DNA of 64,000 nt from UPXZ01 sp049840795 (GCA_049840795.1 JASGJK010000005.1:33614-97613), one strand, 5' to 3'. Shown: positions 27,578 to 36,071, counted from the first letter of the stretch. Made by a program: numbers and translations. The notes: a model not told the origin generated them from the letters alone.

Positions 27578-28126
27578 ATGACAAGTAGCCGTAAAAGCCG
27601 ATTGGAGGGCAAAGTTCAGGTTGATGAGTTTCTCATAGGAGAATACGAAGAAGGTAAAGTTGGTCGTAGTGGCGACAGTAAAAAGAAGTTAGTAATTGTT
27701 GGGCTTGAAATTTTGGAAGATAAAAAAGGTGTTGGTCGAGCTTATGCACAAGTAATTGAGCATGCTTCGAGCAAAGAATTTAGACCATTTTTTCAAACAT
27801 ATATCAGCAACGATGCAAATGTTATTACTGATGTTTGGAAAGGTTATTTACCATTGAAAAAAGACTATCCAAACTTAGAACAAATACCTTCGGAGAAAGG
27901 GAAAGGCATGCAGCAGTTGCATATTCACATAATGAACATTCAGGGATGGCTACGAGGAATACACCACCATTGTTCAAAAGAACGGATGCAAGGTTATCTC
28001 GATGAATATCATTTTCGTTATAATAGACGGACAATGATGGGGTCAATCTTCGATTTACTCATAAAAAGGATGGTTCTAAGCGAACCTAAGAGATTGATTA
28101 AAAATAAAATAACAACAGCGAACTAA
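27578..28126 (+). CDS. IS1595 transposase, catalytic domain
   Basis: In the same frame as the segment ending at 27538, the ISXO2-like DDE-type domain shows GKVQVDEFLIGEYEEGKVGR (first D), NVITDVWKGYLPLKK (second D) and HIHIMNIQGWLRGIHHHCSKE (the N/E-region third site), ending FHFRYNRRTMMG-like. The complete product would be about 308 residues with one amber codon. Without readthrough the element makes no intact transposase. Confidence 0.9.
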   Translation: MTSSRKSRLEGKVQVDEFLIGEYEEGKVGRSGDSKKKLVIVGLEILEDKKGVGRAYAQVIEHASSKEFRPFFQTYISNDANVITDVWKGYLPLKKDYPNLEQIPSEKGKGMQQLHIHIMNIQGWLRGIHHHCSKERMQGYLDEYHFRYNRRTMMGSIFDLLIKRMVLSEPKRLIKNKITTAN

Positions 28127-28164
28127 GCGCCTATACCAATCAATATAAAAAGCATATAACAAAA

Positions 28165-29661
28165 ATGAGTAAGCGCCTTTTAATAGTTAACAGAAACGAA
28201 ATAGCCATCCGCATCATTCGCTCCGCCAAACAACTGGGAATAACCTCCGTGGTGATTCAATCGGTCAAAGAGCCGGATGCAATGTATCTTGAATATGCCG
28301 ATGAAGTTATACCTTACAGCGGTTATCCGGATGAAAAATCAATTTTTCTTCAACCTGAAAAATTGGTGCAGCTTGCACTGGAACACCACATTGATATGGT
28401 ACATCCAGGCTATGGCTTTTTATCTGAAAATCCCGATTTTGCAGCGCTTTGTGAAGCAAACGGTTTGATTTTCGTTGGTCCTTCACCCGAACTTATTCGC
28501 AATATGGGAATCAAAACCATTGCAAAAAAAATGGCTGCCGATGCCGGAATGCCCCTTGTACCTGGAAGTCCCGGCGCTATAACCGATGCTACCGTAGCGA
28601 AAGAATTTGCCGACAAGATAGGCTATCCTGTAATTTTGAAAGCCTCCGCGGGAGGAGGTGGGCGAGGAATGCGAATCATAGAAAAACCCGAGACGATGGA
28701 GAGAAACTTTAAATCGGCACACGAGGAAGCGCTGGCAGCATTTGGCAATGGGGATATGTTTATCGAAAAATATATACAGAACCCAAAACACCTTGAGTTT
28801 CAGATTTTAGGAGACAAACTCGGTAATGTGGTACACTTGGGTGAGCGTGAATGCTCCTTACAACGAAAACATCAGAAATTAATCGAAGAAGCCCCCTCGG
28901 CAAGCATTACAGTCGAAAAGCGTACTGAGATGGGCGAACTTGCAGTAAAATTTGCCAAAGCCATCGGTTATTACTCTGCCGGAACTATCGAATTTATTTT
29001 GGATGAAGACGGTACGTATTACTTTATGGAGATGAATACACGCATTCAGGTCGAACACCCGGTAACCGAAATGGTGACAGGAGTAGATTTGATTGATTGG
29101 CAAATTCGTATAGCCTTGAACGAAAAACTAACATTGACACAAAACGACATTCACATTGACGGTTGGGCTATAGAGTGCCGCGTAAATACCGAAGATCCGC
29201 AAAACCGCTTTAGCCCTCAAACCGGATTTATTGAGAAAATTCATTTCCCTGAAGGAGATCATATCCGTATTGAAACAGGAGTGAAAAATGCTTCAGTAGT
29301 GACTCCGTATTTTGATTCGATGATTGCAAAAATCATTGTCAAAGGAAATAATCGTGCCGATGCTATTCAAAAAACACTTGACGCTATCAATGAGTTTAGT
29401 TTGACAGGACTAAAAACAACCATTCCATTTTGCAAAACGGTACTCAACAGCCCCGAATTTGTAGATGCTTCGTACACCACACGCTGGGTGGATAGCACAT
29501 TTACAACCGATATGCTCGAAGCTGACGACGATGAAATGGTGGCAGCTTTGGCAGCTACAATTATTTATGCCAAAGAGTATTTACAAATTGCATCCGAATC
29601 GCCTATGTTTAAAAGCGAATCACTCAATGTATGGGTACTCAACAAGAGGATAAACAAATAA
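28165..29661 (+). CDS. accC: Biotin carboxylase subunit of acyl-CoA carboxylase
   Basis: The 498-residue protein has all three biotin carboxylase domains: an N-domain (MSKRLLIVNRNEIAIRIIRS, HPGYGFLSENPDFA), the ATP-grasp lid (VILKASAGGGGRGMRII, FIEKYIQNPKHLEFQILGD, ERECSLQRKHQKLIEEAPS) and the catalytic region (YYFMEMNTRIQVEHPVTEMVTG, GWAIECRVNTEDP). It carboxylates biotin using ATP and bicarbonate. It begins 25 bp after the IS1595 element, which now separates it from the carboxyltransferase gene. The biotin carrier gene follows by about 120 bp. It is undamaged. Confidence 0.94.
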   Translation: MSKRLLIVNRNEIAIRIIRSAKQLGITSVVIQSVKEPDAMYLEYADEVIPYSGYPDEKSIFLQPEKLVQLALEHHIDMVHPGYGFLSENPDFAALCEANGLIFVGPSPELIRNMGIKTIAKKMAADAGMPLVPGSPGAITDATVAKEFADKIGYPVILKASAGGGGRGMRIIEKPETMERNFKSAHEEALAAFGNGDMFIEKYIQNPKHLEFQILGDKLGNVVHLGERECSLQRKHQKLIEEAPSASITVEKRTEMGELAVKFAKAIGYYSAGTIEFILDEDGTYYFMEMNTRIQVEHPVTEMVTGVDLIDWQIRIALNEKLTLTQNDIHIDGWAIECRVNTEDPQNRFSPQTGFIEKIHFPEGDHIRIETGVKNASVVTPYFDSMIAKIIVKGNNRADAIQKTLDAINEFSLTGLKTTIPFCKTVLNSPEFVDASYTTRWVDSTFTTDMLEADDDEMVAALAATIIYAKEYLQIASESPMFKSESLNVWVLNKRINK

Positions 29662-29782
29662 ATGCTTCCTTACTTTCGAATGAGTGAAAATATTTGGAGG
29701 AAAAATATAGAGTTACAAACCAAATAAAACTGCATACCCTGGCAGTATTACCTATTTTAAGAAATCGGGGGTTCAAAAGAAA

Positions 29783-30334
29783 ATGGCAACATCATACGTA
29801 TATAAAAGAGATGCAACACGATTATTCATCGCTATGCGCGACAATGGGAAACGATTCAAAATTTATATTCCGAAAGAATCCAAACCTATTATCAATGGTG
29901 AAGAAAGAGATATAAACTTTATCGAACACAAAAATACTCACTCCACATTCAGTATGAACGACAAAATATACCGATGTGAGATTACCCAAAAAGATCAGAA
30001 CAGAATCACAGTAAAAGTTAATGGTATCGAATACAAATTCAGTTTGGAATCAATATTCTCTTACCTGAGACAAGGTATTTTGAACAAAACGGATAAAGAT
30101 AACGCAGATAGAAACAATCTTGTTTCGCCTATGCCGGGTAAAATTGTAGATATATTTATGAGCGAAGGCGATTTGGTTAATGCCGGTGAACCTATCTTAA
30201 GCTTAGAAGCGATGAAAATGCAAAACGAAATCAATGCTACGTGCAATGGCGTTATTCGAAAAATTCATGTTCAACCGGGACAATCTGTATTAAAAGACGA
30301 ATTGCTTGTAGAAGTTACATCCATTGATGTGTAA
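29783..30334 (+). CDS. Biotin/lipoyl carrier protein of acyl-CoA carboxylase
   Basis: The 183-residue protein ends in a biotinyl domain with the canonical EAMKM site (ILSLEAMKMQNEINATCNGV) and LVSPMPGKIVDIFMSEGDLV preceding it. The first 100 residues (MATSYVYKRDATRLFIAMRD) are a linker/assembly region similar to other Bacteroidetes carrier subunits. The lysine in AMKM would carry biotin and shuttle between the carboxylase and the carboxyltransferase encoded just upstream. It is the last gene of the operon; terminator-like hairpins follow at 30552 and 30727. Confidence 0.9.
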   Translation: MATSYVYKRDATRLFIAMRDNGKRFKIYIPKESKPIINGEERDINFIEHKNTHSTFSMNDKIYRCEITQKDQNRITVKVNGIEYKFSLESIFSYLRQGILNKTDKDNADRNNLVSPMPGKIVDIFMSEGDLVNAGEPILSLEAMKMQNEINATCNGVIRKIHVQPGQSVLKDELLVEVTSIDV

Positions 30335-30786
30335 GTCTTTTGTTTCGTTAGTCTGATAAGCTAATGATTGAACATATAACAATTAGCCACAACAGACACT
30401 TATCGATTCATTTTCAGTAGATTATAAACATTTTTCACACAACTCACTTTAAATAGTCGCTCCTTACAATGGTATTATTTATTGGGCGAAAAAGGGATAC
30501 AGATTAATGCCCTTATGGCTGCCACTGCTTGAAATTTGAAGAAAATGATGGAAAAACTCAAGTTGGAGTTTTTGAGCTTTATGCTAAAACTGTTTTTTCA
30601 ACGAAATTTTGATATTGTAATTTGAAATAAATCTCTTTAATAAGGAGAGACTTAATAAAAAGACTTAATTCGAAGCATTCTAAAAGGATGCTGTGATATA
30701 TTTACGTAGTATTACAGAAAAATCAGAACCACCATAATATCAATTTTAATTGTATTATGGTGGTTGTATTTTTCTATTAAGTTATG
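30335..30786. other. Non-coding interval with two hairpins
   Basis: Between the biotin carrier gene and the convergent DUF799 gene I see no credible gene. A hairpin AAAAACTC/GAGTTTTT lies at 30552-30573 and a long one at 30727-30765. The stretch 30470-30600 contains no recognisable remnant. Confidence 0.6.
30727..30775. terminator. Strong bidirectional terminator
   Basis: AACCACCATAATA (30727-30739) and TATTATGGTGGTT (30753-30765) form a perfect 13-bp stem, with T-rich flanks, between convergent transcripts. Confidence 0.85.
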
Positions 30787-31329
30787 TTATTTATAATTTT
30801 TTTTAATTGTAACTTTAAATACTTTATTACCTGGCAGTTGGTCTCCATCAGTCCCATAAGTAGAACTATATTTTCCTGCCGGTAAGTCTTTAAATGTAAA
30901 AGTATTACAAGACCTCGCAACATCAACATATTTGATCGCAACCGTATTAATAGCAGATGCAGCCATATCAACCAAAGCTCCCAATAATCCTCCACCATTC
31001 GTTGAAATCGAAGCATCATAAGTAATATTAGCCGTTCTTGTATAAACAATATTATTGGTTTTCGTAGATTTGAAAATATATTCTACGGTAACATAAACTT
31101 TTGCGGCGATGGCTGATTTATCCCATCTATGAATAACTGTAAATAAAGCCAAATCAGCTCCAAAAACGTCACCAAACTTAGATAACTCTGAATTTAAAAA
31201 TAGCTCCGAATCATAAGCACTCTCCCTTTTTAATATCTCCATTGAGAGAAATGTCGGAATCACATAATAACCTGAATTTACAATCGGTACATTAAGAGTT
31301 GCATGTAAAAAACTCTTTAGCTTCCACAT
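30787..31329 (-). CDS. DUF799 (GNA1162-like) lipoprotein, main part after frameshift
   Basis: This frame carries most of the DUF799 fold: LHATLNVPIVNSGYYVIPTF, GADLALFTVIHRWDKS, VYVTVEYIFKSTKTNNIVY and GLLGALVDMAASAINTV. It joins the lipoprotein leader encoded at 31292-31480. The T6 run near 31308 on the coding strand, read as five bases, gives the expected EAKEFLHATLNVP. The first ATG of this frame (MWKLKSF) is thus not the true start. DUF799 proteins are outer-membrane-associated lipoproteins usually found with CsgG-like and DUF4810 genes, as here. Function is unresolved. Confidence 0.75.
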   Translation of the reverse strand: MWKLKSFLHATLNVPIVNSGYYVIPTFLSMEILKRESAYDSELFLNSELSKFGDVFGADLALFTVIHRWDKSAIAAKVYVTVEYIFKSTKTNNIVYTRTANITYDASISTNGGGLLGALVDMAASAINTVAIKYVDVARSCNTFTFKDLPAGKYSSTYGTDGDQLPGNKVFKVTIKKNYK

Positions 31330-31480
31330 TTGTACTTTTATTTATTGGTGGCATTAGTAAAATAGTTAAAGGTTTCTCTTCGTAAATCCCTTTATAAGCT
31401 ACCGATTTTGTTAATTTAGAAGAAGAGCCACAACTCGCCAAAGCAATAGCTGTTATTAAAATCAATACTGTTTTTTTCAT
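31292..31480 (-). CDS. DUF799 lipoprotein, N-terminal leader part (frameshifted)
   Basis: The frame starts MKKTVLILITAIALASCGSS, a lipoprotein signal with its lipid cysteine, then KGIYEEKPLTILLMPPINKSTNVEAKEF, the conserved DUF799 opening. It shifts frame in a T6 homopolymer and stops shortly after. The ATG overlaps the stop of the DUF4810 gene by 4 bp, indicating translational coupling. Confidence 0.8.
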   Translation of the reverse strand: MKKTVLILITAIALASCGSSSKLTKSVAYKGIYEEKPLTILLMPPINKSTNVEAKEFFTCNS

Positions 31481-31821
31481 TTTTCAAACATTTTTAATAT
31501 TCTATTGACAAATACTTCGGATTCCGGATATAACTCAACCTCTTTAAGCAACATCGACTTTCCTTGTTCAGTTTTATTCAATGTGAGTAAAATAAAACCG
31601 TAATCGGCATAAACTCCAGGCGGTACTACTCCTCTGGTTCCTGTCTGCTTTTCGATAATCTTTTGATATGTTTCTATTAATTCCTGCGTTGATTTTTCAT
31701 CGTTATTTTTCAAATAATTATAACTAGTTATATTATAATTATTCCAGGAATAAAGTGGCTTTTGAACTGTACAAGACACAAATGCAAGTACGGTTACTGC
31801 AATAATACAAATTTTTCTCAT
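31477..31821 (-). CDS. DUF4810-family lipoprotein
   Basis: The 114-residue protein has a lipoprotein signal (MRKICIIAVTVLAFVSC). The short helical body is typical of DUF4810: PLYSWNNYNITSYNYLKNND, PPGVYADYGFILLTLNKTEQGKSMLLKE and PESEVFVNRILKMFEK. It is the middle member of the CsgG / DUF4810 / DUF799 module and overlaps both neighbours by 4 bp. It probably forms part of an envelope assembly with the CsgG-like protein; its exact role is unknown. Confidence 0.85.
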   Translation of the reverse strand: MRKICIIAVTVLAFVSCTVQKPLYSWNNYNITSYNYLKNNDEKSTQELIETYQKIIEKQTGTRGVVPPGVYADYGFILLTLNKTEQGKSMLLKEVELYPESEVFVNRILKMFEK

Positions 31822-32153
31822 GGCAATATTATTTCTTTTGTTTCTTGGGATGATATGAATACTTGTTTTTTATAAATTACATTATTTTTGTATGTTACGG
31901 TGATTATGTGTTTTCCCGATGTTATAGCATAAACATTTCCTTTCGGGCGATTTGTATTTGATTTATTTACCTTAGCCTTGAATGTGATTTTGTCATCAAT
32001 AACCACATCAACTCCTTCTCTATAATTACTCGGAACACCTATGAAAGTCAAGTAAGATTCATTTTCTAAACCTTTTGAGAGTGTTTTTACGCCGGTACAA
32101 CTGTTTAGTAATGCCAACAAACCGATTACGATTGCAAAAATTATTCTTTTCAT
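31818..32153 (-). CDS. Small lipoprotein of the CsgG/DUF4810/DUF799 operon
   Basis: The 111-residue product has a lipoprotein signal (MKRIIFAIVIGLLALLNSC). A beta-rich body (ESYLTFIGVPSNYREGVDVV, GNVYAITSGKHIITVTYKN, VFISSQETKEIILP) resembles a carboxypeptidase-regulatory or PEGA-like sandwich. Its ATG overlaps the stop of the preceding CsgG-like gene in its restored frame (ATGA), and its own stop overlaps the DUF4810 start. I do not recognise the family. Context implies a partner in the same envelope complex. Confidence 0.7.
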   Translation of the reverse strand: MKRIIFAIVIGLLALLNSCTGVKTLSKGLENESYLTFIGVPSNYREGVDVVIDDKITFKAKVNKSNTNRPKGNVYAITSGKHIITVTYKNNVIYKKQVFISSQETKEIILP

Positions 32154-32369
32154 TGTTTTATCTCCTTAATATAATAGTTACTCAAATCCTCTTTACTTAT
32201 TTTTCCTTCGATGAACGAAACCATCGAAAATTCATTTTGAACACTTTCGCCACCGATGTATTCTATTTTTACTTTTCCTACTGATTTCCCGGGTAATTCC
32301 ATCATCATACCCGTTTGCGGATTTTTGACACTTTTTCCTTTTTCGACTACTTCGTAAATATCGCCAATT

Positions 32370-33083
32370 TTAATACCTTGGTCTTTTTCCGCCTGAAATT
32401 AATATACCGTTTTCATCATAAGAAAGAAAAAAAGACTTCCAAGGTCTGTCCATACAATTATTAACAATATTCTCAACCAGTTTAGATATCGCCGCAGAAA
32501 TAGCCTTATCATTGAGAGTTGCGTCATAATCTGTTTGTTCACCTAATCCCATAACTGTTTTATTCGTTGTTTCTGCTTGACCTTTAGCCTCTTCTGAATA
32601 TATAATTTCTCCTGTTGAAACATCCACCAATCTAATACTTACACCTGCTTGTACTACCTGCGTTTTACTTCTCGAAAATGCATTAACATCGCCAACGGTT
32701 TTTCTTCCAAATTCAGTGACAGAACCTGTAATCAAATAATCTGCACCAACCTTTTGCACCCCCTCATTACCAGCTAATTTTAACTCTTCCATTATTTTAT
32801 CCATATCTTGGCGTTCCAACAATATGAACTTATTAGTAGATGTTAATTTAGTAGATAGGATATCGACAGCCTGTTTTCCAATTGGATCGTTTGCCTTATT
32901 GTAGAATATTCCTTTTGCATACTGAGTTTCGTTAGAAAAACGTGCTATTGCAACTTTTCGTTTTAACACTTGAACATCATTTTTTACTTCCTGAATTTGT
33001 GGCTCTACCTTTACCACTTTTTGATGTGTTGTACAACTAATTATCGTCAGGATCGAAAAGAAACCAATTAATATCTTCTTCAT
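32370..33083 (-). CDS. CsgG/HfaB-family lipoprotein (frameshifted near C-terminus)
   Basis: The 237-codon frame starts MKKILIGFFSILTIISCTT (lipoprotein) and shows the CsgG fold: RKVAIARFSNETQYAKGIFY, KFILLERQDMDKIMEELKLA, VGADYLITGSVTEFGRKT and GVSIRLVDVSTGEIIYSEEA. After NGILISGG the frame goes wrong. Removing one G near 32388 restores AEKDQGIKIGDIYEVVEKG.. through MMMELPGKSVGKVKI to a TGA at 32150-32152. CsgG relatives form outer-membrane secretion pores. The extra C-terminal domain would be about 80 residues. It heads a coupled four-gene operon. Confidence 0.8.
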   Translation of the reverse strand: MKKILIGFFSILTIISCTTHQKVVKVEPQIQEVKNDVQVLKRKVAIARFSNETQYAKGIFYNKANDPIGKQAVDILSTKLTSTNKFILLERQDMDKIMEELKLAGNEGVQKVGADYLITGSVTEFGRKTVGDVNAFSRSKTQVVQAGVSIRLVDVSTGEIIYSEEAKGQAETTNKTVMGLGEQTDYDATLNDKAISAAISKLVENIVNNCMDRPWKSFFLSYDENGILISGGKRPRY

Positions 33084-33844
33084 TTTATTATTTAATTAGA
33101 TTAATACTTTTAATATCTATATTTACAATCAAATACTTTTTTTTATAAAACGTCACAAAATTAAAACATAATATTTACATTAGCAATAGTTATGTTAATT
33201 CTTCTTAGTTTTTCATTATCTATTTTTTACTGACAAACACAAATAACTTTCACGAAGTTTCATAACCACATATTATTCAGACAAATAGTTTGTTTCTTTA
33301 ATAATGAGATAGATGCTCGTTTTGAAACAATATTGTATAACTGTACGCAAACATTAAAAAAACAAGTTTAATCGTTAATCGTGTGAAATATAAAAATCAT
33401 CAGCCCATTCAGAACTTAGGGTTAACTCCCCTCTGAATTTAATCTGTGATTTGCTTTACTACGAATATGTCTCAACTATATTGCTTTTAAATCAATTATT
33501 TTGATCGGGGTAAAAGGATTAAACTCTTAGCTCCACCCAATTTAATAACAATCATTTACAGAAGAATAAAGAGATTCAGTAGTGTAACTCTGATGTTTTC
33601 GTAACAAATAAAAGTAAAGAAAAATAAAAGGGAGTTAGCCCTATCATCTTGATCTTAAGCGGTGATAGAAAGAACTTTATCTTCAAAAAAAAGGTAAGCC
33701 TCCCAAATCAGCCGTATAGTATTCAAAAAAACAGCCTGTTTAATTTTGTCAAATCTTGCAGGCTGTTTTTTATTTGGGAGGCTTACCCCAAAAGACTTAT
33801 GCACAAAGAGTTTAGTTGACATAGAAATAAAGAATTCTATATTC
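33084..33844. other. Long non-coding interval with nested inverted repeats
   Basis: No credible gene is seen in 760 bp. It holds a nested hairpin element at 33693-33787 and a looser outer pair GGGTTAACTCCC (33419-33430) / GGGAGTTAGCCC (33630-33641). The rest is AT-rich. Confidence 0.6.
33693..33787. repeat. Nested inverted-repeat element (95 bp)
   Basis: An outer 16-bp perfect inverted repeat, GGTAAGCCTCCCAAAT and ATTTGGGAGGCTTACC, encloses an inner one, AAAAAACAGCCTG and CAGGCTGTTTTTT. The inner part with its T run could terminate transcription. The double symmetry suggests a small non-autonomous element or a structured RNA. Confidence 0.75.
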
Positions 33845-34210
33845 CTAACTCCTCTTAGAACTTTTAATAGGAGTAATTGGAAACAAGTTGAAATTCCAAT
33901 CTTTCGGACAGAGAAAGTAGTTATAAGATAGATTGTTGGCGCTCCATTCCGTCCAAGTATGCATGTGGTTGGCAGCGTGTTTTCGCGAGTTTTTAGCGCT
34001 TACTAAGCTCGTAGGAGTTACCCGAAACCAAAATGTCCAAAATCCCCATTGGCGAAATTGCAGAATGTGTCCAAACTCGTGACGAAGTAAATCTTTGTCA
34101 TTTTCAAATCCTTTGCCAACAAAAATCCCAATCCACGGAATAGTAACGGCAGCTCCTCGTCTAAAATTTGCAAACGGTAAAGTATATATATGTATTCCTT
34201 CAAATTTCAT
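33845..34210 (-). CDS. Small protein with HExGH-type metal motif
   Basis: The 121-residue product carries LLRHEFGHILQFRQWGFWTFW, which fits the HExxH zinc-peptidase helix with a third polar site possibly in HAANHMHTWTEWSANNLSYNYF. It begins MKFEGIHIYTLPFANFRRG and has no signal peptide. I know similar short Bacteroidetes proteins of unknown function with this motif. It is divergent from the gene at 34294, with an 84-bp gap holding both promoters. Peptidase activity is inference only. Confidence 0.55.
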   Translation of the reverse strand: MKFEGIHIYTLPFANFRRGAAVTIPWIGIFVGKGFENDKDLLRHEFGHILQFRQWGFWTFWFRVTPTSLVSAKNSRKHAANHMHTWTEWSANNLSYNYFLCPKDWNFNLFPITPIKSSKRS

Positions 34211-34293
34211 AGCGAAATGTAGTACAAATATAGTTCCAATTTGTTACTTTTGTGTTGTTAATGAATTTTATTTTGCTTCCATTCTTAAAAAAT

Positions 34294-34692
34294 ATGGCAC
34301 AAGTTGATTATCTTAAAAGACAATTTGATCTCTTCGGGAGAGTACTTGGAAAAATAATAGCTATGTTGTTGGGTATAAAAACAATGGAAGAAAAAAGTGC
34401 TTATACAATAACCACAGAGATACTTTTAGATAAACTCCATTTGAATTTAAATGAAATAATTTGTTTCTCAAATGAAGATTTCTTAATAGCGCTTAGTAAA
34501 ATTGATGGTTTTAACTCTACTAATTTGGAAAAATTAGCAGAAATTCTTCTACTACTTGCCAACGAAAACCAAATTTCTAATTTGTTATACAAGAAGAGTT
34601 TATGTATTTATGAATATTTGGAAGATAAAGACAAAAGCTATTCGTTGGTAAGACAGCAGAAAATAAATATGATTCGCAAACAATTAAGATAA
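34294..34692 (+). CDS. Hypothetical helical protein (DUF6483-like)
   Basis: I start at the ATG at 34294 (MAQVDYLKRQFDLFGRVLGK), giving 132 residues; upstream in-frame ATGs add a hydrophobic stretch that looks non-coding. The protein is largely alpha-helical (KIIAMLLGIKTMEEKSAYTI, LEKLAEILLLLANENQISNL). It resembles small DUF6483-type proteins, a match from memory. It is the only plus-strand gene in this stretch and no function is known. Confidence 0.6.
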   Translation: MAQVDYLKRQFDLFGRVLGKIIAMLLGIKTMEEKSAYTITTEILLDKLHLNLNEIICFSNEDFLIALSKIDGFNSTNLEKLAEILLLLANENQISNLLYKKSLCIYEYLEDKDKSYSLVRQQKINMIRKQLR

Positions 34693-34725
34693 GGAACCCT
34701 ATTTTTTCTCGTTTAATTAAGAACG

Positions 34726-35286
34726 TTATCTGTGAAAAAATGTTTTCTTAATTCTTTTGGCTAAAATTTTGTTTAGATCGGTGTTTTTTACTGTATATGT
34801 GTTTAATAAGAGCATTGGTGCTATGATGCCAAAAGCTAAACCAAGTGTAATAAATCCGGTTTTAAGCCCTTTATTGATGGTTTCAGTGATTAATTCATTT
34901 TTTACTAAAACATTATTTGACGACGTTACAATCTGCATAAGTCCCATCATAAACTGGTAACCATATTTACCGGGAATCATATTGATCACAGCCGGAATCG
35001 TAAATACGATAGGAGGAGTATGAACTCTGTGAGCAAAATAAACACCGAGAAAACCAACGACAAATGCACCTATGGAAGAGGCAACTACATCGTCTCCTTT
35101 CATTATAGTATTTAACAAAAGCATTTTCACCATAAAACCGATTCCACCAAGCAACATCGCAATCCATAAAGCGCGACGTGGCGTATTAAATAGCATAGCA
35201 AAACCGAACGAGACAAACATAGAAAGCAAGATACTTTCCCATATTCCTGATAGTATGTCATAAAGTAGAGCCATATCCAAAAACAA
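34726..35286 (-). CDS. ThrE-like threonine/serine exporter subunit (DUF3815-type half)
   Basis: The 186-residue membrane protein has five or so hydrophobic helices: ILLSMFVSFGFAMLFNTPRRALWIA, VVASSIGAFVVGFLGVYFAHR and TPPIVFTIPAVINMIPGKYGYQFMMG. These match the ThrE_2/DUF3815 half of split Thr/Ser exporters. A better start may be the ATG at 35274 (MALLYDILSGIWE). It overlaps the ThrE N-half gene (ending at 35258), so the two subunits are translationally coupled. The family exports threonine and serine across the inner membrane. Confidence 0.82.
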   Translation of the reverse strand: MFLDMALLYDILSGIWESILLSMFVSFGFAMLFNTPRRALWIAMLLGGIGFMVKMLLLNTIMKGDDVVASSIGAFVVGFLGVYFAHRVHTPPIVFTIPAVINMIPGKYGYQFMMGLMQIVTSSNNVLVKNELITETINKGLKTGFITLGLAFGIIAPMLLLNTYTVKNTDLNKILAKRIKKTFFHR

Positions 35287-35650
35287 TTAATGAAAGAAAA
35301 AAACCTAATGCTATCATAAAGATAAACACAGCTGCTGAGGTTAATTTGGCTGTTCCTGATACTATGTGGCCCGTTAATAAATCGATGAAACCATTGATTA
35401 ATGGGACACCGGGAATGAGCCATAGTACACAAGCTGCAAGCCCGCTGTTTAATGGTGTGATTCCGGTAAGACGAAATGCATTTACCACAGATACCGAGAT
35501 AAAAGCGGCAAACAACCAACTTATAAATGGATTAAATTGACGATGCTGAAAGAAGTTTCGTCCTATGAGTCCGACTAAAGTGGCTAAGAAAGCGATGGAA
35601 AATTCTATGTAAGAGCCACCAAATATACGTGCTAAAGAGCCACCAGCCAA
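35258..35650 (-). CDS. ThrE-like exporter, DUF1212 half, C-terminal part after frameshift
   Basis: The frame encodes membrane helices AFLATLVGLIGRNFFQHRQF, AAFISVSVVNAFRLTG, VLWLIPGVPLINGFIDLLTG and AAVFIFMIALGFFLSLIVFG, the pore half of DUF1212. It continues the protein begun at 36041. In the T5 run near 35657 on the coding strand, one fewer T would give MMFSLVSLAGGSLARIFGG. ATG at 35650 is not the true start. Confidence 0.78.
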   Translation of the reverse strand: MAGGSLARIFGGSYIEFSIAFLATLVGLIGRNFFQHRQFNPFISWLFAAFISVSVVNAFRLTGITPLNSGLAACVLWLIPGVPLINGFIDLLTGHIVSGTAKLTSAAVFIFMIALGFFLSLIVFGYGSTL

Positions 35651-36041
35651 CGAAACAAGAGAAAAACATCATATATTTATTGTAGCGTGGTGTTTTCTTT
35701 ATTTGTTTGAGCTCTTCAATAATGTGCTCTACCGATAATTTATGCTCTACCACTTGCCACGAAAGAATACTAATGTCCGATACGATTGAAAAATGTGTGC
35801 CGTATCCCGGAATGGCTTTTACCAATGTTTCTTTTTCTCCTGTTTTACTGTCTTTAACTGTTACTACAACTGCTGAATAAGAATAAAATATGTCAAAATC
35901 ATACCCCAACGCATTGGCTATCCTGCTTACATTACGGGATACACGCCTGGTGTTGGAACCGCTCGACATCAATAATGTGGCAATGTCTGCCAACAGTTCA
36001 GTCAGTTGATTTAATTTCGTCTGTTGAAATTCCATTTCCAA
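35532..36041 (-). CDS. ThrE-like exporter, DUF1212 half, N-terminal part (frameshifted)
   Basis: The frame starts MEMEFQQTKLNQLTELLADI and contains the soluble N-domain of DUF1212 (IATLLMSSGSNTRRVSRNVSRI, GYDFDIFYSYSAVVVTVKD, AIPGYGTHFSIVSDISIL). At KTPRYNKYMMFF the frame shifts and the remaining codons (SCFVGWWLFS) are an artefact. Combined with 35258-35650 it would be a normal protein of about 260 residues. With the DUF3815 subunit it exports Thr/Ser. Confidence 0.8.
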   Translation of the reverse strand: MEMEFQQTKLNQLTELLADIATLLMSSGSNTRRVSRNVSRIANALGYDFDIFYSYSAVVVTVKDSKTGEKETLVKAIPGYGTHFSIVSDISILSWQVVEHKLSVEHIIEELKQIKKTPRYNKYMMFFSCFVGWWLFSTYIWWLLHRIFHRFLSHFSRTHRTKLLSASSI

Positions 36042-36071
36042 ATTAATAGAGAAATTCTGTTTCTTAGAAGA

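Larger units (their letters stand above)
27145..28139 (+). mobile_element. IS1595-family insertion sequence, copy 1 (995 bp)
   Basis: Terminal inverted repeats begin TTGGTATAGGCG at 27145 and end CGCCTATACCAA at 28139. The element is flanked by a perfect 8-bp target duplication TCAATATA (27137-27144 and 28140-28147). It splits the carboxylase operon between the carboxyltransferase and biotin carboxylase genes. The second copy at 39062-40057 is almost identical. Confidence 0.95.

Noticed and set aside
30430..30600. Possible transposase or gene remnant in the gap after the biotin carrier gene
   Set aside because: No frame gives a recognisable protein, only simple hairpins.
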